DNA from: Naegleria lovaniensis
Taxonomy: Eukaryota; Heterolobosea; Eutetramitea; Acrasida; Naegleriidae
Assembly (NCBI RefSeq): GCF_003324165.1
Contig: NW_025407863.1
Span: 328,060-392,059 of the forward strand
Direction: 5' to 3'
DNA: 64,000 bases
The translations under genes were made by a program, and so were the position numbers. Below, in pieces: positions 1-11,575 of the stretch. The notes below the pieces were generated by a model, which had not been told where the DNA came from, made no database searches, and saw nothing but the letters and a program-made list of their open reading frames with translations. Every line of letters begins with the position of its first letter. The stretch's first letter is position 1.

Positions 1-428
1 AATTATTGAATGAAATGCTACAGGACGAGCATGAAAAATGGATGCCACCATTCAAGTCTAAACGGAAAAAACAAGAAGAATCTGAAATGGTTCGACAATA
101 TCAAACGACCATTCAACAATTGGAGGAGAAAATTGTCAAGCTAGAGGAGTCACTGCAACAAGCTGTAAAAAAGGAGAAGAGTGTCGTACATGGTATGGCT
201 TGCAAGGAGAGAATGATTTCAGAATTGAAAATGCTGTTAGAACAATCCGAGAAAACGAGATGGGACAGAGAAGAGACCATACTTAGATTGGAAAATGAGA
301 AAAGTATGTGTGTTCCAATAAGAAGAATGAAGTCACGAGTAAACTGTTCACAACAGACTTCTCCAACGGAATGTCGTCACGTTAGTGATTCTATCGAAAC
401 GTCCAAAGTCAATGACGATGAATCCTAG
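1..428 (+). CDS. 3' end of a coiled-coil protein gene (5' truncated by window)
   Basis: The reading frame is already open at the left edge and no convincing ATG with an A-rich context is visible, so this is the C-terminal part of a longer protein. About 140 residues are present. The first 100 are highly charged with heptad-like spacing (IQQLEEKIVKLEESLQQ and LENEK motifs), which predicts a coiled coil. The last 40 residues are polar and look disordered. The stop is TAG at 426-428. It is convergent with the next gene, whose stop lies only about 110 bp away. No family can be named. Confidence 0.6.
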   Translation, partial: LLNEMLQDEHEKWMPPFKSKRKKQEESEMVRQYQTTIQQLEEKIVKLEESLQQAVKKEKSVVHGMACKERMISELKMLLEQSEKTRWDREETILRLENEKSMCVPIRRMKSRVNCSQQTSPTECRHVSDSIETSKVNDDES

Positions 429-536
429 CTGTTCCATACAAACATTAGATAATGTACATAAATTTTCCATCATTAAATTATAAGGTAATTATAGTGTTAT
501 TGATAAATATTTCCACACAAAATTTCCACATCAAAA

Positions 537-1766
537 TTAAAAATCAAAATCATCAGAAGGATTGGATTTTCCAGTGTCATCTTGAACTTCTACATCAATG
601 GTTGCTCCGACAACATGATCTTGCGACTCCTGTTTGTCAAACATTGAAAGGATTTGATTGGATTGGAAAATTTTCTGCCCTTCATTTGAAAAGTCTAACA
701 TTTCACCAACTGGTTCCTCCTGTTTCTTGGTTCCCAAAATTTGATCCAGATTAAAATCATTTCCTGTTTGTTGTTGTTTGTTTGAGTCGTCTTGTATAGC
801 ATCACCACCTAAAATATCGGAGACGGATGGAGGTTGAAGAAGCGAATCCAATCCTGGAGGTGCATTATAAATTCCTGAATCAGCGAATGGTGTAGAAGGA
901 GCTTGAACTGATGGTTGTGACATGGTGGTGGTAGTAACAGTAGTTTCAAAAGGGTCCAATAATTGTGCAGTAGGAATGTTACTGCTTGTAGCGGGAGGGG
1001 TTGACATTGACTCAGATTGCACAGGCACTTCGTTCTCTTGCCAAACCAAAATAGAGTCAATGGAATCCACTTGTCCTCCTCGTGAGGTGTTATTTGTTGA
1101 TGGATTTGATTGAGATGGTGCTTTAGTGGACGATGTTGTGAGTGCTTTTTGTCCACGTGTTGCCAGTGTTCCGAAACCACCTTGTTGTGGCGACTGTGGT
1201 GTTGTTGTTGCGCTCTTGTTAACTGTGCTTTGTGGAGCCTTGGATGTGGGTGGTTGAGTTTGTGAGTTTGACACTTTGGATGTCGTTTGTGGCGATTGTT
1301 GTTGTGAAATTGAGGGAGGCACATATTGATTCGTTGTGGCAGTCTGATTTGCTGATGTTGTTGAAACATTTTGTTTGAGCCTATGAATGAGTTTTTGAGA
1401 ATTTTCTCTCCTCAACTCACACAACTCAGCCAATTGTCCCGATAATACACAAATCAAATCATCAAGAGCTCGTTCTCCCTGTTCCAATTGAGAAAGGCTC
1501 GCATTGGAGCCTTGCAACACAGATCTCACTCGCTGAATTTCTTGTGGTAAATTATTTTGAAGAACGGAAAGACTTGGGAATAAATTATTGGACGCTGATG
1601 ATGATGAAGAAGAACCAGTAGGACGTTTGACCTGAGAGGATGATTGTTGTTGAGATGGCTGTGGAGAGCTTGAAGTCAAATCATTCACCATACTTTTGAG
1701 ACTTGAGAAGAGACCTCCTCCTCCCGATGATGATGATGATGAATTTTGTGCAGTTGGTCGGCTCAT
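537..1766 (-). CDS. Ser/Gln/Thr-rich protein with short coiled coil and DPF motif, function unknown
   Basis: The frame is open further upstream, but the likely start is the ATG at 1764-1766 (MSRPTAQ), giving 409 residues. The N-terminus is Ser/Gly/Gln rich. Residues about 65-125 are hydrophobic-heptad and charged (LPQEIQRVRSVL, LSQLEQGERALDDLI, LCELRRENSQKLIHRL) and should form a coiled coil. The rest is Thr/Ser/Gln/Pro rich and probably disordered. It holds a DPF tripeptide (LLDPFE) and several short leucine-acidic motifs, and the C-terminus is acidic-aromatic (DDFDF). DPF motifs are known AP2-appendage ligands in endocytic adaptors; an endocytic role here is only a suggestion. It is transcribed divergently from the kinase gene to its right. 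Confidence 0.65.
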   Translation of the reverse strand: MSRPTAQNSSSSSSGGGGLFSSLKSMVNDLTSSSPQPSQQQSSSQVKRPTGSSSSSSASNNLFPSLSVLQNNLPQEIQRVRSVLQGSNASLSQLEQGERALDDLICVLSGQLAELCELRRENSQKLIHRLKQNVSTTSANQTATTNQYVPPSISQQQSPQTTSKVSNSQTQPPTSKAPQSTVNKSATTTPQSPQQGGFGTLATRGQKALTTSSTKAPSQSNPSTNNTSRGGQVDSIDSILVWQENEVPVQSESMSTPPATSSNIPTAQLLDPFETTVTTTTMSQPSVQAPSTPFADSGIYNAPPGLDSLLQPPSVSDILGGDAIQDDSNKQQQTGNDFNLDQILGTKKQEEPVGEMLDFSNEGQKIFQSNQILSMFDKQESQDHVVGATIDVEVQDDTGKSNPSDDFDF

Positions 1767-2295
1767 GATGTAACAGTTATTTTTTTTGTAAGTTGATAGT
1801 AACAAACATTGCCAGCAAGATTCTAATGTCTGACATTCATTTGTTTTTAGAGAATTGGTCCAATGAATATCTCCCGTCTTGAAGAGAACAACATCTCCGT
1901 TTTCATATCTTTCATTCAGGCACCTCTGCTTGAAAAAGGGTCAAAAAATATTTAAAAAAGCCGTTGGCAAGTGTGTGGGTCTTTCAAACACTGTAAATTT
2001 TGGCTCCACTCACGAGCAGCAGACTCGCCAAGCCTTTGAAATTTTTGATAGTTTCGCTCGAGGAGATAACAAAACGAGCTTTTACGTAACGAAACAAGTC
2101 GAGTGTTCTTCTTATCATTGTTCTTTATCATCACTCAACCATCAAGGAGGTGAATTATTATTGTTGAACTCAATTTTGTGGTGATTCCGATGATGCCGTA
2201 ATCAACAACAGATCATCAACCAGAATTGTAAAATTGAACATCTCCAAAATATATTATCAACAACAACAACAATACTTTTTCATTGGGAGTGGAAA
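1767..2295. other. Divergent intergenic region, no gene seen
   Basis: This 530-bp stretch separates two divergent genes and should hold both promoters and 5' UTRs. A CAA-repeat tract at about 2258-2272 lies just before the kinase start. A 101-codon frame at 1879-2184 has no family signature and is not called. Confidence 0.4.
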
Positions 2296-5200
2296 ATGCT
2301 GGGGCAAACGCTCATCAAGAAGGGCCACCGGCAAAATCACCAAATGACTGCTGTCCGAAAAAACCCTCTCAGAATCAACAATCCCAATAACATACCCTCA
2401 ATTCTCACGAGAGATACAAATGTTACTGACACAAGCCCTCTTCCAAGCACAAACAATGTGGTTTTAGTTGGTACTAGTATTAGCAACGTCAACAACAATA
2501 CCACCCCGTCTCATCATGGTCAGCAAAAGAAAATAACCCTCAACAACATTTCCTCCTTCGATTTGGATCTGAAATCTGAATTACGGCCTTCGTCTGCTAC
2601 ATTCGATTTGGTTGATGGGCGAAAGAGTAACGTCAAAGAGGAGAATCAAGACATTTTCGATCACGAAGATGAAACGGTTTGGGAAGATGAGGTTGTTTCC
2701 CGAAAAACATCACAGACAACAGCTCTTCAACAACTACAATCTTCACAAAATACCAATGTCAACAACATGAGAAGCTCAAGGCAATTAAGCTCCTCCCTAA
2801 TTAATATTGCCAATGCTTCGACATCCAACAACATATCACCAAAGGCCTCTTTACTCACCAGAAAATCAAGTAACACGTCATTTCCTTCCATCAGCAATGG
2901 TTCCTCTTCACTTAGGCAGTCCATAGCCTCTGTCAACAAATTTACTTCCCTCACGCCCATATCTACATCCTCATCGTCTGCTTATAAAACTCCCTCCCCG
3001 ACATTATATGAAATGGTAGATACCGTGTCGAGTGTGTCTCGTCCTGCCTCAGTTTGCAGCAACCACTCCACAGACCATCAACAAAAAGAAGATGAATCGT
3101 TTGTTGCGTCTACACCGCTTAATACTGCCACCGAACGATCAGTTACAAGAGAAGGTGGTACACGAAGCTCACAAAGCAGACGAAGCTCCATTACACGCTC
3201 ACCTCATCCTTTCGACAATCAGCTCACAACAACTAACAACTCCTCAACACCTGACAGTCTCCCTGTTATTTCCTCACCCTCGACCGACCATAAACTTCCC
3301 TCGGTACGACCGACTTCCCTTAAAAAATCAACGGTGTATGGGAAGTCAGATATATTGTCGACACAACAACAAGAAGCCACAACACCACAACCTGTACAAC
3401 TACCTATTTCAAATTCATCTAGAACTCCTTCCCAAATTAAAAAATCATCGTCACCGTTATCAGTTCAGGAAATTAATATGCTGACTCAGTTCAAAGTTAA
3501 GAAAGCATCTCCTTCCACCAAATCGCCCCAGCCTGTCCTCCATCCTCTTCATGGAAAACGTTCTCTCAAAGTTCCTTTAACTCCCTCAATAGAGAATGAT
3601 ACCACAAGTGACATCACAGCTCCAATTACTACCAACACATCTTTGCATGATGAAGAAATAGCCCCAACACAATCAGACCACCAAATAATTACCACACGTC
3701 CATCATCAGATCTTGTACCTCACACTATTCGACATTTTTCAGAGGACATTTCTTCCACGTCTCCACAAACTCCAACTCATGTACAAAATTCGGCTTCTTC
3801 AACAATCCTCTCTCCAGCTAAAACAAAAACTCCTCTTATTATATCCAAGAAAACTGTTTCACAATTAGACGACAAGCCACAACAAGTTAATAATGAGCCA
3901 ATGACTAAGGAGCAACTGAAAGAAATTGCATTGGTAGACATTTTCCCTAATGGTTTCGATACTTCCAATAAGAAAATCAAGTATCAACAAACATCTGATC
4001 AGGAATTGACATACACAGATGTTGTTAATGAACTCAAAACGCTCAGTAATAGAGTTGTCATGCTAAAGAGAACAGAGAGTGGAAAGAAAAATAGCTTTAA
4101 AAATCTTTATCATTTCCAAAATAATCATCCTGCAATGGATGAGATTAACAATTTCGAAGTTGAGAAGATGGAAAAGCGAATCAAACGTCTAAATTACTAT
4201 CGAAAAATTCTAAAGAACGGACTATCTGGATGGAGTGACTATAAAAGTGAAAGGGACTCCTATGTCGCATTAAGACGAAGTAGTTTAGCTGAGGAGGGTT
4301 TCTCAAATGTTGAAATGTCAAAAGAGGAAGAAGAAGTGGAAATTAAACGTTTCGATGATGAATATAGAAGATTCAAGCAGCGTTTAAACCCAGAAATGTC
4401 CACCAAGTTCGTCAAAGCTGTTGAAAGAGTGGACCCTCATGAAGTGGCCTCATCTCTTCTTGAAAACCTGTTCTCAAGATCTGATAAGATCAAATCTGAA
4501 GAAGATAAGGTCGTTGAAAAAGAAAAGCTCACTGCAGAAATTTCAAGATGGAAACAACGATGGTCGCCTGCCACCACTCCAAAAAGATCTGCTCAAGCAT
4601 CAACATCGCCGAAATCGTTTTCAGAGCTAACTTCTTCATCAGATGACTCGATATTTTCTGACTCTGAAGGTGATGAATATGAGTCAGAAAGTACCTCCGA
4701 GAGTGAAAAGGATGATGGTGAAGGTGATGACGATTTTGAAATTGTTATAATTAATGATTTGGAGCCTCAAGATGAAGATGGATTCTTTTTAACTTCGACA
4801 TTTTCTGACCTCTCCAATGAAACATTGAACCAAGTCGATTCCAGAAAATTATTGAAAGCAATTGTAGATGCCTCTAGAAAAGAGGCCAAAGTCGCTCTGA
4901 CAAAGCCATCATTGTTGCAAGCTAAACAACAACCAGGCATGACACCCCTCATTCTAACACCAAGCATTTCTGTACCTAAAAAAGAGCACGAGCAATACAA
5001 AGTTTTGCCGCGCCTCTCACCGAAACGTAATGCTGGGATGAGCTTTGATTTCACACCTTCATCTTCAGATGCATTACGTACTACTGTTGACGAAAATTTT
5101 GTGATGAAGGTTAATGTAAGAGAATCAAGGGTAATTTCTGCAAACAACTTGTCGAGATACCATGGAAAGGAAGTTGAAGAAAACATGCCTCAAAAATTAT

Positions 5201-6791
5201 CGTCTTTGGAACCACCTTCCGAAAGAGAGATTGGAGTATACCACAGAGCCCCCTCGCCTTCTGCTTCTGACCTTGTACGACGATCAAGAGAAGTTGCAAT
5301 GGTCACTAATGAAAACGGCAGATTACGACAATCCTCATTTAACGCTACTGAAGACACCAATTTAGGCTCATCCGTCATGACGTCATCAGATCAATTGCTC
5401 AATGAATCGTCGTTCCTTGCAGAAAGCTTGGAGCAAAACGGCACCATTGACTGGAAAAAAGAAGCAGGTATGATGCAACAAAAGAGGAGAACGAGCGTGT
5501 GCGAGAAGGTGAGCGATGAGGATGATATGGTTCTCATGAACGATGAAGAAAAAACAAAGAGAGCCGAAGATGGTGATGTAATCATGACTGAATCTTTGGC
5601 TACGTTTGATGATTTGAGCTCACCACAAACCATGGGAGAGGCAGACAAGCAAAAATTCCAATTTAATCAGTTGCTGCAGCATTTGAATTCTGAAGTGGAA
5701 TATAGTGAAAAGACAAAAAAGAAGAAGAAAAAACACAAGAAACATTCTGTCAAGTCAATAGAAACGGTTCGCAATGATGAATCAAGACCAGAGTCTCCTA
5801 CAAACACGAGACATGACAATGACATTATTGAAGAGGATCCTAACATGACGATAACTTCTGACCAACAGCAATTGTTTCAACTACCTCCTGATGGATCCAA
5901 GAAGCTTATTATTGAACTCGATGAATTGCTTGGTATTGGAGCTCACGGAAAAGTGTTCAAAGGTTTCATTCCCAACTATATTACCAATACCAAGACCCAG
6001 TGGCCATTAAGAAGCTAAGCGTTAAGGCAGGCAGATTTTCAAAAAAGTTTATCAAGTTGGAAGTTGATATTTTGAAGCAACTCTATCATCCATACTTGGT
6101 GCAATATATTGGATGCAAATATAGCCCCAAAATGAAAGAGTATAGCATTGTTTTGGAATATGTAGACGGAGGAACTCTTGAACAATATGTGAAAAACAAT
6201 GGTCCCCTCGATGAGTCCACAGTAAGCGCCATTGTCTCTCAAGTTCTAATGGGTCTCGAATATTTGCATAGTAAGAGAATCATTCATCGTGATTTGAAAC
6301 CTGGAAATATTTTAATCAGCGGAAAAGGCTGTGTTAAAATTACTGATTTTGGTGTGAGTGCACAATTACTAAATCTTGAAGCTATTCGAACGTCCACAGT
6401 AGGCACTCCCCACTACACAGCACCTGAGGTCATTTCAGTTCAACCCTATAGCTTCACAGCTGACATTTGGTCGCTTGGATGTGTGATTTTTGAGCTGTTG
6501 TTTGGAAAACGCCCTTACAATGAATTTAATCAAGTTGCTGCCATGTATCACATGGTACAAGACGAAAAACCTCCTATACCACAGCCTAACAACTTGAGCC
6601 CGATTTGTCTCGATTTTATTAACAAATGTTGGACCAAAGATTGGAAACAACGTCCTGGAGCTCGAGAGTTGCAGTCTCACCCATTTGTCAACCACAGTGT
6701 TTTAACGATCGAGAAATTTATCAATCTTAATGGTAGAAAATCTGTCATTCTTTCATCCAGTCTTAATACGGATTATTCACAAGACAATTGA
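2296..6791 (+). CDS. STE/MAP3K-like protein kinase with very long N-terminal extension; frame broken at ~6000
   Basis: The protein starts MLGQTL at 2296. Residues 1-600 are Ser/Thr/Pro/Asn rich and low complexity. Residues about 600-800 are charged and helical, then an acidic Ser/Glu tract follows and a lysine-rich patch sits near residue 1140. The kinase domain begins near residue 1205 with the glycine loop GIGAHGKV. The frame then stops at 6016-6018. The rest of the kinase continues from 6000 in another frame, starting exactly at VAIKK, the conserved beta-3 lysine motif. It includes HRDLKPGN (about 6283), DFG, GTPHYTAPE and a complete C-lobe, ending at 6791. The active-site set is intact and typical of Ser/Thr STE-group kinases. 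One G appears to be missing at the junction (CAG/GTG read as CAGTG). Splicing of a 38-nt GTTTCA...CAG segment would also restore frame but would delete the beta2-beta3 turn, so a base error or true mutation is more likely. Confidence 0.8.
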
Positions 6792-6908
6792 ACCCTTTTG
6801 AGAGGATTCAGTAAATTATTTATTATTCAATGTGTTGTTCTTTTGGTCAATCAATATTAATGCAATTCTAAATATGGGCATTTTAAGAATTTCAATATCC
6901 GAAAAAAA

Positions 6909-8347
6909 ATGTCTTCTCAATCATCGGACGACCAAAAATCACCATCCAGAAACAAGGATGATCATCGTGAGGATGATATTCAAAATCGATCTCTATCCTC
7001 AACTCTACCAAACAACAATCAACCACCAACACCAATCACTCTCACAGAGAACCAAAAAAAGACAATTCAAACCTTACAATCCATACCTCCGGGAGCTGTA
7101 CAATCCATCTTTGGAGTCATGATGGCAGCAGAAGTTATAGGTGCTCGTGTATTCCTTCATCCTATTGATCGTATTTTGACCATTCTTCAAACTCAACATT
7201 CTTTACCATCGGCTTACAAGAGCCTTGTAACTCAAGTTACGTATTCTGCATCGGGAGAGGTAATTGCAAGAAGTTCTGTGACTCCATTCCGAGGAGCCAT
7301 TGATGCTATTAAACAATTACCAAAAGATCGAACTTTATGGAGAGGCTTAATGCCTGATATTTATGGGTAAGTGCTTGAGAAAAAAATATGAAAACCAATA
7401 TGCATTGTGGCCATCTATATATATTTGTTCCATGGATGGTTGGAATCATTTGATTCAAATAATTCAAAATTAATTTTTAATTATTTAACAATTTTTTAAT
7501 TAATGAAAAATGTTTGTTTTTTACATATTAATGCTCATATGAATTTTTGACCAATGATTGAATTTTGATCTTTTCAAATACTAGCCGAATTTTTGGAAAA
7601 TATCTTCAATTGTTCGTGGGAGACCAAGTCCAACGCGCTCTGTCACCAATGCTTTCTCGAGAGGAAAATCCTTCAGCATCCATTCAAAAATACTTGGGAC
7701 TAGTATTACTTTCTGGAGGTATTGGAGGTTTAGCAAGCTTGGCAATCACTTATCCCATGGCTGTTATTTCAGCCCGAATGCAAGCCAACATGATTCCTAT
7801 TAAGGAAACTGCCATGAGCTTTGAAGGTTCGCTCTCACCAATTATTCATCGAGATAATTTTAGTGGAGTTTGGCCAGCATTGAAATCACTGGTTAGGAGT
7901 GAAGGTTTTTCAGGATTATTCCGTGGTTTTTGGACAGCCATGCCAGGAGTGTCTCTTTATCGTGGCGTACAGTTTGCCATGTTTGATTTTATTCGGAAAA
8001 CTGGTATTGAGAAACAATTGAACTTTTTCCAAATGATGCTCTTGTCACAATCTGTGGTTCTTACAGCTGGAACTGTACATTATCCATTTTTAGTAATTAG
8101 TCGCAGGTTGATGACACAGGCTGGATTCCGTTTCAATAATAGCAACACTGGACTCATGAGCTCGTTTTCCACAGAAGAACCTGTATTTTATAAGGGAGGC
8201 TTAGATGCTTTTAAACAAATTTGGAAACAAGAAGGTATTAGAGGATTTTATCGTGGATACACCTTCTACTTGGTTAGGAGTTATGCATTGGGATTATTCT
8301 TTGCATTAGTGGGAGCAAGCTCTATGGCTCATGGAGTTCATCATTAG
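6909..8347 (+). CDS. Mitochondrial carrier family (SLC25) protein, divergent ADP/ATP-carrier-like
   Basis: Two exons, 6909-7366 and 7585-8347, are joined through a GTAAGT...CTAG intron of 218 nt, giving 406 residues. The start follows an eight-A run. The first 50 residues are polar and low complexity. Three carrier repeats follow: HPIDRILTILQTQ with LWRGLMPDIYG; YPMAVISARMQ with GLFRGFWTAMPGVSLYRGVQF; and YPFLVISRRLMTQ with GFYRGYTFYLVRS. The pattern is closest to ADP/ATP carriers. Only the first repeat keeps the acidic residue of the PX[DE]XX[KR] signature; repeats 2 and 3 have Ala and Leu there. The matrix salt-bridge network must therefore be altered, and the substrate cannot be inferred. 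It is convergent with the elongase gene. Confidence 0.85.
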
Positions 8348-8597
8348 ATTGTCATTTTCCAAATATTAGAAACTCTGATCATTTATTTTGTAACATACGT
8401 GTATGTGAACAGACAATACCATGCGCTCGAATAGCTTTCATTTCAAAGGAAAAGGGATGATGTGAATAAGGGAATCAAGTTGAGCACGGAACATTTGAGA
8501 AAGAATATAAATTCAAGTAGACACTTGATTTATTGAATTTTGTGATTTATTGAAAAATGTTGTGAATGGGTTGTTGTGTGAATTAGTGGGTCACTTC

Positions 8598-9482
8598 TTA
8601 TTCTTCCTTCTTTCCTTTTCCTCCACTCTTTTTATAACTCTTAAAGTAAAAGTTCAAGAACAACAACAAGAAAGATCCAACAACCACATCGACCAACAAG
8701 TAAGCATGATAATCACCAGTACATTGATGACCATCCACATACTTGAAATAGAGCCACAATTTAGGCACCAACAAATCTGCAACAAATTGTAAAATTTGCA
8801 TTCTCGTAATCCATGGCTTGACCACATTCAAGCAACCAGGAGTGAAAATGGAACTACCCTTCAAAGTGCACACATAAAAGTAATAATACATGATCACGTG
8901 AACACCTGCATTCAACATGGAAGGGAACCACATCATTTGAGACTTTTGCAAAATCACATACCAACACAAACACAAAGTCGAGACGTGATGGAACGTGTGA
9001 AGAAAAGTCAATGGTTTACACTTGACCATCAAAAACACAGTATCCAACAATTCATAATACTTGCTCAAATAGAACACATAGAGCCAGAATGGAATTGCTC
9101 CTCGTCCCATTCGATCCCGAGCATCACAAGTGACTGAGGAAATGACTTGTCCCAAGGTTTCACCTTTGGCTTCATTCATCACGTTGATGGCTTCTCCTGC
9201 AAATCCTAATACCATCAAGAGACTCAATCCACTCAAAAACAAGTTATGGAATTTAATGAACGAGTCTAATAATACGGAACGAATAGGCTCATTCTTACGC
9301 ACGTGTTTCATATATAAGGGCAACACAAACAAGGAAACGACATAGATCAAACTGAAAGCCAAAGGATAGTGCCAATGAAGGAAAGGAACCTTCTCAGGTA
9401 GAGTTTCATGAGAATTGATAAGATCGGAGAGTTGAGAAGCTACTGGATGAGGAATGAGTGAGAGAATTCCATCAATGATCAT
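8598..9482 (-). CDS. ELO-family very-long-chain/polyunsaturated fatty acid elongase
   Basis: A single exon encodes 294 residues, the usual ELO length. It should act as the 3-ketoacyl-CoA synthase of fatty-acid elongation in the ER. Visible signatures are KYYELLDTVFLMVK (KxxExxDT), the histidine box HTFHH, NAGVHVIMYYYF and TRMQILQF, with about seven hydrophobic membrane segments. The protein ends KGKKEE, a dilysine KKXX ER-retrieval signal, which supports ER location. The start at 9482 (MIIDGILSLIPHP) gives the usual short N-terminal segment. Chain-length preference cannot be read from sequence alone. Confidence 0.93.
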   Translation of the reverse strand: MIIDGILSLIPHPVASQLSDLINSHETLPEKVPFLHWHYPLAFSLIYVVSLFVLPLYMKHVRKNEPIRSVLLDSFIKFHNLFLSGLSLLMVLGFAGEAINVMNEAKGETLGQVISSVTCDARDRMGRGAIPFWLYVFYLSKYYELLDTVFLMVKCKPLTFLHTFHHVSTLCLCWYVILQKSQMMWFPSMLNAGVHVIMYYYFYVCTLKGSSIFTPGCLNVVKPWITRMQILQFVADLLVPKLWLYFKYVDGHQCTGDYHAYLLVDVVVGSFLLLFLNFYFKSYKKSGGKGKKEE

Positions 9483-9803
9483 TTTCTAAAGTTGTTGATG
9501 AGTGTGTTCGTTAGGCTGTAAAAGAAAGGATGAGAATGAGTTTCAAAGAAAGGCTGAAGTGGTTCTTGCTGTTGGTTGTTGTTGTTGAAATGTGTAGTAT
9601 GAGTGGTGGTGGCTTTCTTTTCTTTCAATTCAAGGTTCTTGAAGGTTCCTCAACAACAACAACAACGTTGATCAGCTCTCTACCGAAACCCACCACACAC
9701 TGACCTCTCTCAACGGTAGATTGCGCAATCGAGCGTGGGAGGACCAAATGTTGATGATGATGACTCTTCAAGCACTCACTTCTGTGCTGAAGATTGAGAA
9801 GTT
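9483..9803. other. Intergenic region upstream of the elongase
   Basis: This stretch precedes the elongase start and contains short (CAA)n/(GTT)n tracts at about 9575-9590 and 9651-9665. No gene is supported. Confidence 0.35.
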
Positions 9804-9992
9804 TCAAACAAGCCTTTCTTCATAATTCTTCGGCCTTGAAAAAAGAAAAAACACCAAATGGAATGTAAGGCAAACACAGATAAGATCCAAAAGATCAATC
9901 GCTCGAATTCGATCCGAATATAAAGAATTTGGGTCCAAGCCGAAAGTGTGCTTTTGAAAATTCAACGCGTTGAGGGTTGCAAATTCGGACAT
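9804..9992 (-). CDS. Possible 62-residue single-pass membrane protein
   Basis: A short frame starts with ATG at 9990-9992 directly after a run of A on the coding strand, the same start context as the carrier and 2H genes here. It encodes MSEFATLNALNF..., a hydrophobic segment (LICVCLTFHLVFFLF) near residues 40-55, and a charged tail. No family is recognised. The frame is open a little further upstream, but the A-rich ATG is preferred. It could be chance. Confidence 0.3.
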   Translation of the reverse strand: MSEFATLNALNFQKHTFGLDPNSLYSDRIRAIDLLDLICVCLTFHLVFFLFSRPKNYEERLV

Positions 9993-10576
9993 TTTTTTTA
10001 TTACTGTCCGGTAATGTCCTGGCGTTGTAAAACCAAAATATTTTTGTAATAAAATATTAATGTAAACTAACATTGAATGACATGTCATGTTGGATGTTTC
10101 AAGTGAGGACTGAGTAATACAGGATATAAAAAGAGTTATACATATTCAAGACAAAGTGTCAAGGTTGAAGATATTAATTGATCACTACAGTATGCTATGC
10201 AAAAGGCGCTATGGAACTTTATCATGACTTGATGTTGAATCAGAAAAGGAAAAGAAGTGTTAGCAAAATCGACATTTGACAACTGTTGAAAATAATAACA
10301 AAAAAAAATTAGAAACATTTCAAACCACACGCCATCATCTTTTTTGAAAATGGAATACGATGTAGGTTTGAAACTAGTTCTTCTCTGCTAACAACACTAT
10401 GAAACACTTTGCCACATCGGAATGAACACTGTCACTTGTCATCATCATGATGCTTCAACCATCAGTGGTCTGCCGTAGAAAAGAAAGAAAGTAAGAAAAA
10501 AGTGTAAGCATCCATTCTCATTTCAAAACATCTCATCTCACACTTGTCAACTATTTTGAATGTCATCATCATTCTC
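9993..10576. other. Intergenic, nothing supported
   Basis: About 580 bp of A+T-rich sequence separates the possible small gene from the next gene on the + strand. Short frames on the minus strand have no coding features. Confidence 0.35.
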
Positions 10577-11575
10577 ATGTCCGATGTTTTTCTGTCTCAT
10601 CACAGTGGCTGTCGAATATTTGTTGGTCTATGTATTCTCGGAACTTGTGCACTCGTGGTGATTGCAGCCATTGTATTGGCAGCAATTTTCATTCCTCGAG
10701 CACCTAATATTACCACTGTGTAGGTTGAATATTTCTTTTTTAAGTAATCATTTGAAAAATTATTTTCATTTAATATTTGTTTTCAAAAAATTTTAAATGT
10801 TTTACCGAATGGATAAATTTGGAAATTCACATTTCGATTATGTGAACCGAAAAAAATACCACACAATAGTGGATTTGGATTTGAGGCATTTTCAGTGAAT
10901 TTCTGTCCAGCTCAAGGAAAGAATAATTCTGCATGTTGTGACGTGAATCAATGTACTTTTACGTATCAAACCAATAATATGAATGTTGTGCCTTATATTA
11001 CATTGAGAGTGGCCAATGGAAATTTATTTAATATTACTGCGAATAAGTAAGTGGAAGGACGAAGAAAATTTTGATAATAATCGATTCGTGAATTGAAATT
11101 TGGAATATTGACAATTTTGAATTTATTATTTCTGTTGTTGAATCATTGATACTCATATTGAATAGTATTCAAGCAAGTTTGCAATATACTTCGAGTATAG
11201 TGGCTGCTGTGAATACGACCATGTCGTTTGGTCCTCAAACTACACAAGGTTTGTTATCATTACAAAACTTGCTGATTTTCACAAAATAATTATTATTTTA
11301 CGAAACTAACAATTCTTCATTTAGACTACCGAGTGTATTTAACGTGGGACAATACATTACCTGTCTCTACCATGAGACAAGTCATGTGTCAATTATCAAA
11401 AGCCAACAGTAACATCATTACCATGACTGTGAATGTTAAAATGCAAAGTGTGCAATATTTCCTTAATCAATTGCAATTCCCATCCCGATCCGATGTATTC
11501 AGTACTTCTGTGGATGCCTGTGGAACGAATGGTTGTGTCGTTGATACCAATTATCAATCCTCTCTTTGTCAATAA
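10577..11575 (+). CDS. Four-exon small type II membrane protein with LEA-2/WHy-like ectodomain
   Basis: Four exons can be joined with consistent phases: 10577-10719, 10870-11046, 11166-11248 and 11325-11575, giving 217 residues. Donors are GTAGGT, GTAAGT and GTTTGT; acceptors are ATAG, ATAG and TTAG. The protein has a 13-residue polar N-terminus, one strong membrane helix (IFVGLCILGTCALVVIAAIV) and an outside domain of about 160 residues. That domain has Asn-Xaa-Thr/Ser sites and paired cysteines (CPAQ, CCDVNQC, CGTNGC, LCQ). The pattern of a membrane anchor followed by beta-strand-like segments (VVPYITLRVANGNLFNIT) resembles LEA-2/NDR1-like and WHy domains; this is an inference from pattern only. 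No enzymatic motif is seen. Confidence 0.6.

Noticed and set aside
809-1369. 186-codon minus-strand frame rich in His/Gln
   Set aside because: It is an alternative frame of the Ser/Gln-rich gene at 537-1766, created by CAA/ACA codons.
1879-2184. 101-codon plus-strand frame
   Set aside because: It falls in the divergent promoter region, with no family signature and no A-rich start.
5963-6000. 38-nt intron in the kinase gene
   Set aside because: It would restore the frame but delete the beta2-beta3 loop between the glycine loop and the catalytic lysine, giving an implausible kinase fold.
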